This document shows, one piece after another, positions 45,120-56,087 of a stretch of DNA of 64,000 nt. This stretch comes from Erigeron canadensis (lineage: Eukaryota; Streptophyta; Magnoliopsida; Asterales; Asteraceae): contig NC_057769.1 of assembly GCF_010389155.1 (NCBI RefSeq), forward strand, positions 24,862,735-24,926,734, written 5' to 3'. Under the pieces are notes generated by a model. It saw only the letters and a list, made by a program, of their open reading frames with translations. It was not told the DNA's origin and made no database searches. Position numbers and translations under genes: made by a program. Every line of letters starts with the position of its first letter. The stretch's first letter is position 1.

Positions 45120-45131
45120 GCTCTGATACCA
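45120..45131 (-). other. Primer-binding site for initiator Met tRNA
   Basis: On the minus strand it reads tggtatcagagc, the standard plant copia PBS complementary to the 3' end of tRNA-iMet, directly after the CA end of the LTR. Confidence 0.85.
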
Positions 45132-45610
45132 TGTAGAAATTTATAGAAATATAGACACTCTTCAAGGCAGCCATTAACGAAAGAGATGATTAACATTGAA
45201 TAAAGATGATTACAGACCATAAACAAGGGAAGAACAGACGATTACATCGAAAATAAGTTAGGGTTTTAACGGTACTAAATCAAGCTGCAATCATGTGAAG
45301 AGGTGATCGGAACAGTAGTAGAGGGTTGCTTATATAGGCGAACCCTAAAACAAATTACAATAACAGCCCCTCTACTTATCATAATTACATAAATTGACCA
45401 GATATATAAGATACAGAAAAATTGTCAATATTGGCCCTTGACAAATACTCCAAAATGCAAGACTAGACCAGAATTCAAAAATCTTCTTCCCTCCTCCTCT
45501 TTTACAGCTTCAATACTTGTTCAAGAGCATTACATCATCTTGCTACTACTTGAAGCCTGCAAGTAAACAGAGAAAACAATAAATAACACAATTGATTTGT
45601 TATTTCAACA
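45132..45610 (-). repeat. Copia 5' LTR
   Basis: The 479-bp LTR reads TGTTGAAAT...TTTCTACA on the minus strand, with TG/CA ends and imperfect inverted termini. A promoter-like ctatataagc box lies at 45329-45338 (minus). No partner LTR exists in the window. Confidence 0.85.
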
Positions 45611-45626
45611 AACCATGCATTAACTG

Positions 45627-48173
45627 TTCATTTTTTAGAGCATCAATTCGAATGACAATGTCACCAATTGACGAATATGGAACTATTGTACTCAATTGCA
45701 AAGGGTATTTGGACATTGAAGATGTTGCAAGCCTGCAACCACATCCGTGAAAGAAGAAAGATGAATAAAAGGTATTTGGGTAAATTTAATAGATAAGAGA
45801 CGTGTAAAAATGATAAACAATCTTAACTTGATTTAGTTGTATTTCTACTTACACACTTTCAAGAATTATGCAGGATTATAGGTTTGGGAGCTTTTATCAA
45901 GGTCTGGTAAAGTTCAAGGGTGCAGATTGTAATTATAGAAGAAAGACTAAAAATGACAAGAAAAGAATTGTTGAGGGTGCAAAGAAGAAATAGCTGGAGT
46001 ATATAACCCTGCTTAGGGTTCTGGATTCGATATAACACACATATATTATTTCCAGTTTATTTTTTCTTCTAAATCAATTTTGGGGTTTCTTGTTTATGAT
46101 CATACTGATCATTCTGCTTGTCAGTTTATTATTCTGTATATGATTTCTAAACATTTTGTTTAGATCTCATCCTTATTCTCTGTTTGTAATCGAACATTAT
46201 TAAACAATAATAATAATCACAGCCGACTTGTTCATTATATCAAAATTTCTTCAAGACGGGCTATTTTTTAAACTCTCTTTACATGAGCTTTCTTTCATAA
46301 GCTCTTTAAGCCTTTTTCTTAGATATAATAAGCCCAAACTTTATAATTCTAAACAAGGTTAACTTTTGATATAAAAGTTTATTTTTAAAAGCCTCATCCC
46401 TTATCCCTTAAAAAGTCCTAAAAAATCTTTGCCAAACACACACTCTTTGTATTATATATTGTATAGTACGTGTGGTGATACTACGTATGATTGTACGAAT
46501 GTGACTTGCAATTCTTCACCCAACTCTTTGTCACTCTATTTTCTTCATATTATTACATATATATGTCAATGTAACATAATAAAAACTAGGGTTATTTACT
46601 GAAATGGTACCTGAACTATTCATTATATTACTGATTTCATATTTATAACTTTAAAATTACTCTCATCATAACTATTACTGATTTCATACTTATTGGTTGA
46701 TGCTTATTATAACAGTTTTCTCATTTTTATGCGCATGCCTAATATGTATTTCAAAATTAAATGTATCATATTAATTGGATACTCTAGAAGAAAATACATA
46801 AATGTATGCTTTTTTTTTAACGGCAAAATGAATGTAGTTTTACGTTCATTATAGTCTTTTTTTTTCTTCCATTCAAAAAATGCATTCTACTAAGTGTGAG
46901 TTCATTTATGAGCAAGCAAAAGATATCACGGCATTAGTGATGGAGTTCATCATTGATTTCTCTTTATAAACCCAAATTTGAGATTTCGTTTTTCATTAAC
47001 ATCCTCTTTGTTAGGGATGTGATTAGTCATAAAAGTGGGGCGACTCCCCTTTCAAAATGCCCCAATTTACTCCCTTATCAGTTATCACAGGCTATAGCCA
47101 ATAGGGTGTGATGTCGAACTTAAAAGTTGTCTCACTACAAAGCTTTAAAAGGCTTTGCGAATTGAATAGTGGAGTCAGAGATGGTATCTAGAAATTTTAA
47201 AATTAAAAAGTCCATGAAAAATAAATATAAAAGAGTTCAAAATATTAAAAACCTATATTAAAATTTTAAAAATCAATTAAAACTTTAAAAATACATGACA
47301 ATTAATATTGAGAGGGACATTTGCCCCTTATGTAATACCGCCACTTAGTAGAGTGACGCAATATGACGTAAGTTTCCTTTTTAAGAAGAAGTTCTCTCAT
47401 GTTATAGTCATAGACTCATAGCTAGACAATTAAATTATTGTATGTTCATTTTAAAATGGAGATAAAGTAGTTATGTTATTTAACTTTTACCTCGACAAAC
47501 ATACGTTATTTTCAGAAACCTTATACAAGCGGGAAATACATTCGTTTGCGTTTTTTAATCTAAACGTGTGTCTGAAAATGTAATATCGTGTACAAACATA
47601 AGATATAATAATCATTTAAATGATCAATTCTATTAATAAATGAAGAAGTAAAAAAATGGTAATCATGTAACAACTATAAAAAAATGTGCCAAGACGGAAA
47701 AAAAAAAAAGAATGAAAATGCACTAAATTTGTACAATGATATGTAAAATAAAAAAATAAAAAATAGAAAGTACCATATAAATCATTGTAAAAAATAAAAA
47801 GATAAATGAATGCGAATACCCACTTTATTCGATAAATTGTAAAAAGTCAAAACAATTGAAAAAACGACAACTTTAATTAAAAATATAATGCAAAAATGTT
47901 TTTTTTTAAATATGGCGATCAACTAATTTCACAAAAAAGACTACACTTCAACGCCCATTAGAAAAATGGACTTGGTTTGCAGCAGCTTTTTTAACTCTCG
48001 TAAAACACTAGAATAACATTTAATGACCATTAACACCCGTTAGAAACAAAGACCCAACTTTGTATTAAAAGACTTGATTTGCACCCGTTATTGTTATTCC
48101 CGTTAAACATTCAAACGAAGGTTAACATCCGTTAGTTTTTTAATGATAAGACCTATTATTGCAAGTTGTATAA
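45627..48173. other. Gene-poor spacer right of copia
   Basis: Two short open stretches, about 45645-45755 (open on both strands) and 45885-45992 (plus, basic), might be exon relics, but I recognise neither. A block at 46890-47010 recurs at 49195-49325. A run of aacnccgttag words is at 47950-48130. The remainder is AT-rich. Confidence 0.4.
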
Positions 48174-48859
48174 GGGGGGATGGAGTGGGGGGTGATTGTC
48201 GGCGGTATCACCTCCATACCGGTGGTAACACCACTGCCACCCCTGAATCTATGGCTCGGCGGTTTGTGAAGCAGACTTTATAGCCGCCGGTGATAAATGG
48301 AGAGAGAAAGGGGACATGAACGTTTTTGGAGGGTCCCACTCTCAAATGTACAGGTTTCCAATTTTATTTTTTTCTTAAAAAAATTATTCTGTTCAATATA
48401 TATATACTGTGTGTATACAATGGGATGATGAAGATGGCGTAGCTGCTTTCTTTTTCTTTTTTTCTTTTTTTGTTATTTTAGTATATTTACAAAACAAACC
48501 TTATAGTCTTATGCCTTTACAGATTTAGCTAGTTCTTTTTATAAGTTACATATTAATTATTAACAGTAAGTTTGTTTTTTAAAATATATTTGTTATAAAT
48601 AATATGTTTAACTTAATTAATGTTATGGATTTCTATGTTAATGTAGTAGTATAGTTTGTTAAAATAAAAGATAGTGTTTAATTTAATTTAAAAAGAGAAA
48701 GTGAAAAAATTGGTAGGGTTGAAAATTTATCGGCCAACCGTAAAAAGGGTTGGAAGGGTTAATTGGTTGGGAGGGTTAAAAAGTTAATTTGAGTTGTAAG
48801 GATTTTATTAATGGAATTTAGTAGGGTTGATAAATTCCCTACCTCCCACTCCGTCCCTC
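48174..48859. mobile_element. PIF/Harbinger-type non-autonomous element
   Basis: Inverted ends GGGGGGATGGAGTGGG (left) and GAGGGACGGAGTGGG (right, reverse complement) are bounded by TAA on both sides (48171-48173 and 48860-48862). A 3-bp TWA duplication is the PIF/Harbinger signature. The 686-bp body is GC-rich near the left end (ggcggtatcacc...gccgccggtg) and AT-rich elsewhere, with no transposase. Confidence 0.65.
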
Positions 48860-48862
48860 TAA

Positions 48863-51800
48863 CAACATGGACTAATATTACCTGAAAGGTGTGTGACACA
48901 AAAAATGATGCATGCTATGTCGTAGAGAATATATGTCAACTTTCATTATAACCCTTTTTTTAATATTTGAATATATTAAGTTGAATTTTCAATTATGATG
49001 GATTTAAGTGAAGTTTATCTTTTCAGATACTTAGGTGTTAAGGAGTTTCTTAATGAGATGTTTAATTGGGTCTAATCAATAAACAGCTCTTTAGAACAGA
49101 CATGGTTAAAACTTAAAACAATAAATCTCTTAAATTCGTGGTCCGCGGATAATCACATCATCATTTGTAAAAACAAATATCAAGTCCATATTACGGCAAG
49201 TGTGAACTCATTTATGAGCACGAAAACGATTTTACATAATGAATTGGGGATGGCCGGACTGAAGAAAAAATGTGTAATTTATTTCTTTTTATAAAACCAA
49301 ATTTGAGTTTTCGTGTTTCACATCTTTTGATCAAAATAAAGATGTTGCACTTTTTATTGAAGAAAAGAAAAATCTTACTAATTAGAATTTGAAGATAACA
49401 TAATTTTCTAATTAACTAAAAAATCTCGAACATGTTATTACTACATGCAGTTTTCGTTAATTAAAAGCAATTATTTTTCCCAAATAAATTTTAAAAAGTT
49501 TCAAAAACTTAAGTTAGTAAAGATTTAAAAAAATATTTTTTATATGATATTATTATCGTTCATGCATATTATATATACTAGATGAACTAAAGGATATATC
49601 AATAATTTTAGAAAAATTATTAAAAAATTATTACTTTTTAGTTATACATACCTATCATTATGTATCATTTTTTTGTAAAGTTAGTATTATGTATCATTTA
49701 AAAATATTAAGTCGCATCAAAACTCGAAACTTATATTTATGCCGTATTATATTAAATACATAATAATTGGGAAGTGATCGGTACACCACTAACTTTTGAC
49801 GATACACCACTAAATATAATTTGCATAATTGTATAGTACAACACAATAAAGCGCATTTGATGGTGTATTGCCAAAACCTGGTGGTGTACAGATCACCTCC
49901 CATAATGAGTACATATACGCATATGTCTAATCCTCACTAATATAATTTTAAAAAAACCTTTATTTATAACTGAAAAAAACTTGAACTTTTAAATGTAATT
50001 GAGATTTTAATTAGAGTCCCTTAATCAAAATGATAATGTTATATATAATATTAGAGTTTTATCTCGCGGAAAACGCGGGTATGTTTTTAAAAATCGATTT
50101 TAGTAAATTGATACAAAAATATATTTGAGAAAACAAAATAATTAGTTTAGAAGTTTAATATATTAAATAAAAACCAATTAATAAGACATACTAATAACAT
50201 AATTACTTAAGAGGGTAAAAAATGTATATCCATCATCAATACAACTCTATTTTAAATTTTGCATCATTAAATACCTCTTATATACTTTTTTAAATAAAAA
50301 CAAATTAATTTGATTAACTATATTACCACTCCTCCATATAGGTTGTATATAGATTTTTATCTCGCGGAAAAACCGCGGTTTAGTTTATTAGAATTGTTCT
50401 AATAAAATTGAGTAAGAATTAAGTAAGATCAAATTTAAAGAATTATTAACGGAAATTAAAGAATTCTTAAGAGCAAATTTATTTACAAAGTTAATATCAA
50501 CTACAACAAAAATTGAAAACAATGTGTATGATATAACATTTGATAACGAAATATATAAGTGTTATTGAATTAGTCTAATTTGATATATATCAGTATGATA
50601 TAACATAATTTTGGTCTGATTGATTACCAATAGAACTTTGGTAACGAAATATATAAGTGTTATTGAATTAATACTTAAAATAAAACAATGTGTAGACTAA
50701 CTTGCTATCTAAGCTGCAAAGTCGAGAAATAGAGATGTCTTTATAGCTCATGATATAGAATAAAAATATTTTTTTGAAGGAAGTGTCAATCTACTTTTGA
50801 AAGAGCTTTGGAATGACTAATGGGGTTGTTTTTTTATTCACAATGCACATTCTTCTTCATGCTATAAACTGTTTACTGAATAGCCATTTCAATTTGAAAA
50901 ACAGAACTGTTTATTGAATATACACCACTGTTATGCCCTTCTAACTTTAGTACATATATATATATATATATAATAAATTCACAATCAACTCAACTAAATC
51001 TCTTCTTTTTATCATTTTAATTCGTAATAGAATCTTTGAGTAATTCAGCAACACTTGCATTTTGTTTCTAAGACTTGTCACATCTTCTTTGAGAATAAAA
51101 TCCAGCACAAGGACAATGCTCTATCACAATGTGGAACACTACATCTCCACTCTTGAGTCAGTAAAACTTTATCATGACACAAATCTAGTTGTCTGCAGTC
51201 GTTGTAGTAGCTGCCAAAACGACAAACTCAAGTTAATAATGCCAAATTCAAAATAATGCCAAAAGTTGACTTGAAGTAAGTCAATAATTTTTGTATAAAT
51301 TGCAAGTAATGATATGGTGCTGCACATCCTGGTCAAGAGCAAGGACACACACACTGCTTAGTAATTATCATCAATCAACAATGTCCAATCTGAGACACTT
51401 CAAAGGCAAGTTGTATAAAAGCTATCTCAATGTAATACTTCTCATCCTTGTAACTTAAAATCCAAAATTCATACCACCTCTAATATTTTTTGAGGTCTAT
51501 TATTATATAGTTTTCATTTAGGCATTAATCTATTATTATATAATGTTCAAGCAAATAGATCAAACCTTTGTAGTGAATGAAGCATCAAGCACAACTGACG
51601 CCTTGAACCATCAGCAACCATGACCACTTTGTTTGCCACTTTTCAGAAAATGGTCGGAAAGAAAGAAATTGGAAAGTCAAAGATGAAAAGATCTAGTCAT
51701 ATAAGCAACTCAAAGAATCTACAACACCTAACTTAAAGCATGATAAACAATGGGAAGAAATAATTACAGTGTACATCAAATGCATACATCCTGATTCCTA

Positions 51801-53422
51801 CACAACAAACACAAGATTGGAACTTCAATTCTCACGTAAAATTATTTCAGTGATAATTTCAGAATGTCATAAGAAAGTTATGTGGATGAAAGTTATTGAT
51901 GTCTCATGAGAAGATCTTCAACCCCTTCCCTTACACCCACAAATTCACTGGAATTCCAAGCTTATGAATTACACTACCTGCCACCATTTCCAACCTAACT
52001 CCACCGTTTCCAACCTAACTGCAAGATTCTCCAGTTACCCGTTTGTGACGGCTACTATGAAAATGATTATTTACCCAATGAATATTTGGCTAACTAAAAG
52101 TCAAATCTGTTATCCAGACAAATAACACTTATTGCTTATCATCCTCTTTGAACTCATTAGAGGTAGATGAAATTAGTAAGATTGCATATAAACAATTATT
52201 TGTCTCTTTCATATCCAAATGCACATAGAAACCCGACTGACAAATTGTGAACCTGTTTGAGTAGAAAAAGTTATATCACACACGCATATGTTCAAATCAC
52301 GTTACCCTATTCTCTCAACCAAGAAAAAAGTAGCATGTGACCCTATCTTACATTCATTTTCCCAACCCACCGAAAGAGTGGCAAATCACCAGTATCTTAT
52401 ACCACCACTGCCGAATGCAACCTTAGCAGGTGGTTGCTACAGTTGCCGGTGGTTTTAAAAAGATAAATATACTTCCTAGAAACATATTAAATAGCCTTTA
52501 CAATAGTGCTACATAAGGCTGCCTGATATCAACATCCCATAATCATACATGAATACTCCACATAAAAGAAAACAGAAGTTTCAGAGTTATGAGATATCAC
52601 CTGCAACTTTGAAGCACTTGAGCATTCAAATCTCCAAATAAACATCAAGGGCGACTTTCTACCCATTTGACCATTTGAGTTGTGTTCTTATTCTCTGTTT
52701 TAAATATGGGAGCAATTTACCCATTCAACCATTTGAGTATAGTTGTGTTGTTATTGTCTTCCAATCAAAATTTTTTGAGTAAAAAGTTCCCAAACCCATT
52801 TTAGCCTTATATTAATAACCTATTTTAAACAGTTATCCAACCCATCCTTTCCACCACTCTAGTTAATAGAATAAAGTCAAGAATGTTTATGCACAGATTT
52901 TGACATAAATCCAACAGATCCTCTACAGTTTGCTTTGTATAATATTATTGATTGTACTAGTGGTATCACCAATCTTGAAAGCTCCAAATGAAATCCCCCA
53001 CGAGCTGTGGCTGGCCCAATAGCAATCTGCAATAGCCATTAGTGCTTAAATAAGATGAGTGGGTTCACAACCCAAGGCAACAGAGGCTTGAGCCTTAATG
53101 ACTCGAGCCATCAACTGTTGACAGGTTATAAGTATTTTATAAATACATACGTATAGAATATATCCCGATACTCATACATACTTGATAACGCCAACCGACC
53201 CTTACTGCGGCTACCCAATAGCCTATTTTCAGTTTTTACGAAAACATTATACACATTAAGTTACAGCTTCTCAAAAGCCGGAAAAAGTCATTTAGGCAGC
53301 TAGAAACTTAGCCTACAGCTCCAACCAACAGTTTTTGAAAATCCATAAAACCTTGAGTAATATAAGGTTCATATGTTTTAAATTATATCATAGATGCAAC
53401 ATTTATGTATCATTCTTGTAAA
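48863..53422. other. Gene-free AT-rich stretch
   Basis: No gene is recognised. It contains the second copy of the 46890 repeat (49195-49325) and two ctcgcggaaaa(c/cc)gcgg motifs 300 bp apart (about 50061-50078 and 50361-50379) that look like repeat ends. There is also an imperfect short duplication around acccattygaccatttgag (52659 and 52719). Confidence 0.45.
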
Positions 53423-53752
53423 TTGCTTCAAATTATTCATAGTTAGAAACAAATCTTAGAGTAATTTAGTTGGGTTTGATTTGATTGTTTATCCCTTTTG
53501 TAGTCCAAGCCACCCATTCACCACCATTCATTCAAGATACAAACAAATATATCAATTCAAACACATCAACTATCAAACAGCATCATGTTGCTTCAAATTA
53601 TTCATAGTTAGAAACAAATCTTAGAGTAATTTAGTTGGGTTTGATTTGATTGTTTATCCCTTTTGTAGTCCAAGCCACCCATTCACCACCATTCATTCAA
53701 GATACAAACAAATATATCAATTCAAACACATCAACTATCAAACAGCATCATG
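53423..53752. repeat. Perfect 165-bp tandem duplication
   Basis: Copy 1 (53423-53587) and copy 2 (53588-53752) read identically by eye over the full period, and only the four bases ttgc continue into the right flank. There is no coding frame. The identity implies a very recent duplication or an assembly artefact. Confidence 0.9.
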
Positions 53753-55651
53753 TTGCATCTGCCTTCTTTACTTTGCTTTCACTATTGGCAATGCCTGACT
53801 TTTAAAATATCAAATATTTTTTTTTAGATAAATAACATTTTTAGAAAAGTGGTTTCACAACTATATTTAATCAAAGTTTATGATCATTTTAACAACACAA
53901 ACTATACTATCAAATTGATAAAAAAAAAAAAAAAAAGTAATAATAATAATTTCTTTCACACATATTATCAAATACCTTAGATGCATCAATTCTACAAGAT
54001 GTATTATGAAAACAAAAATTGATAAATAGAACATACTGAGTTTTTGTTTGTGCTTTGGTCTTCTAGGAAGCTACATCCAATACCTATTTTCGATCTATTT
54101 ATAAACTTGCAAAACAAAAGTATAAATAAAAATTTAATCCATAAAAAAATACATATTGAAACTTACACATAAATTCCTTCAACGCCATATATCCAAACTC
54201 AATCACCATTCCTTCCGTATCTTTATCAACACCAATATTTTCTTGCTTTTTTCACTTTTGCTATCGAGTTATATGCACAACCATTATATTTTCGTTTGTT
54301 GAATAAATCACAGGCGAGGAAAAGAAGAAGATGAACAACAACAGGTATTGTTTTTTGAATTTTAAAACATTAAATGTAAAATCGTATAAAAAAAACCCTG
54401 ATTTATATGAAAGAATACCTTGGAAACATCAGAAACTTTTTTTTGTCTACATCAAAATCAATATCTTTATAGTGTTCTTCATCAAAATCAAATTGATATA
54501 AACAATAAAGAGTTTGGAAGAAGCTTATAAAAGCAAAGAGAGAGAGATTCTTAAAGAAAAAGTGTGTGACTGATTTAGTGAGAGAAAATGAAAAGCCAGC
54601 CCCACCTCCCTCTCACTCACTCTCTTCACATATCAACAAACACTCTTTCCATTTTCAAGTTAAAAAATCCCACCCGTTTTTAGACAACCATTTATATTGT
54701 TTTGTAGTATTATTATTAATTAACTAAAAAAGCTTCTCAAGGAAGCTAAAATTTAAATTACACATACCATATACACCTTAACAAACACACCAAAATCATC
54801 AGCAACGACGTCATACATCCGATGTGGCGAGGGTATTAGCTTGACAACTAAGCTTTTTTTAAAACCTAGGCAACCCTCCTTTAATATGTAAGTAAGGATT
54901 TTTTGAAATTTTTTTAGATGTAATTTTAATTTAATAAACAAAAATATGGTCATTATATTTTATAGTTATAGAATTTTACTATTTTAATGATATAATTTTG
55001 AAAACAAACTATTAAAATTATCATTATTATTATTATTATTATTAAAATCACTTTTTATGATTATATAGCTTTTTTAAGATATAATTTAACAAGTATTGGT
55101 TATAAGTATTATGTTTAACATAGTTAGCATTTGATGAATAAAATAACAAAAAAAATTTTTATAAAAATAATAACATTACCATTTTTCAATATATTAAGTT
55201 GAAATTTTTTATATAAAAATGATAACATTACCATTTCAAAAAATTTACAAAGTTATAAAAAAAGATATAACATCTCATTAGTTATATGCACGACAATAGT
55301 TTAGACTAAAATGAGTGATGATAGAGGGAGGAACGGGCGACTTGTACCATTTGTACCATTTGATACGTGAGGTAGAAAGAGTTGCCTTTGAAAAAAGGTT
55401 GAAATATGTAGTGAACTTTAGAGAGTGGTACGAATTACGTCATGTGGTATGTGGAATATAAAAGTATTGTATATATATAGAGCAGGAAGAGAAACAAAGA
55501 TAAAAAAGTTGTTTTCCGCGCATGTCAATAAGCAAATTAAATGGGCAATCTTGAAGGTTCGCCTAACATGGCGTTCACCCCTTAGGTGAGGTGTTTCGAG
55601 CGAACTAGGGCGAACCGGTGTGATATGGCATGAGGTTCTCCCTTCGGTCTT
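53753..55651. other. AT-rich spacer; possible minus-strand leader
   Basis: At about 54535-54650 the minus strand is CT-rich and resembles a 5' UTR. A following 25-codon open stretch (about 54420-54500, DFDEEHYKDIDFDVDKKK) ends at a donor-like site. I cannot link it to exons further down, so no gene is called. Confidence 0.3.
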
Positions 55652-55895
55652 CTTTTTTTTTAACGTTCACGAGACGGCTAACCGGTACATCCAATTGGGC
55701 AGGCAGTCACTAGCGACCGATCCACGATGTCAGGGAACCACAGGGGAGGGAAAACCACACCAATATATTTAACCGCTATATAAGGCACGACGCTAAATTG
55801 GGGAAAAACCTTGATTGCTTGGATTCGAACCTTGGTCTCCCAAGACCCAAACTTCATTGCAAGACGGGGATGTCCACTGCGCTATTAAGGCAGTT
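55652..55895 (-). mobile_element. tRNA-derived SINE upstream of the P450
   Basis: On the minus strand, TAGCGCAGTGG (A-box, 55874-55884) and GGTTCGAATCC (B-box, 55821-55831) stand at tRNA-like spacing. A tRNA-unrelated body and a terminal A run (seen as T at 55652-55661) follow. It is about 240 bp and distinct in sequence from the 17034 family. No target duplication was found. Confidence 0.7.
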
Positions 55896-55923
55896 ACTTT
55901 CACATATAAAAAGTCATTAATTC

Positions 55924-55931
55924 ATATATAA
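55924..55931 (+). promoter_or_regulatory. Likely TATA box of the P450 gene
   Basis: A catatata box sits about 160 bp before the ATG at 56088 and only about 30 bp downstream of the SINE head. In-frame ATGs at 55986 and 56016 would add 34 or 24 residues before the membrane anchor, so 56088 is preferred. Confidence 0.4.
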
Positions 55932-56087
55932 ATTTTAGGACTGAAGAAATATATATATTTGAAATAATTTTAGACGTAATCATCTGTGTTTGTTTATGTG
56001 AGTTTACTCTCTAAAATGTTGCCTATAAAAGAAAAACCTTTACCAAATTCAAATAGAATTCAGTTAATTCATTACAAGACCGAAACC

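Larger units (their letters stand above)
40110..45610 (-). mobile_element. Ty1/copia element, 3'-truncated, one LTR
   Basis: In element (minus) orientation it runs 5' LTR (45610-45132), primer-binding site, leader, gag, protease, integrase and RT, and stops inside RNase H near 40110. The polypurine tract and 3' LTR are absent. Domain order protease-integrase-RT is copia. Gag and pol are broken by frame changes. The 12-mer atgcattaactg lies at both borders (40098-40109 and 45615-45626), not the 5-bp duplication normal for copia. Confidence 0.9.

Noticed and set aside
54420..54650. First exon and leader of a minus-strand gene
   Set aside because: A CT-rich leader and 25 open codons without a usable ATG or a following exon cannot support a gene.
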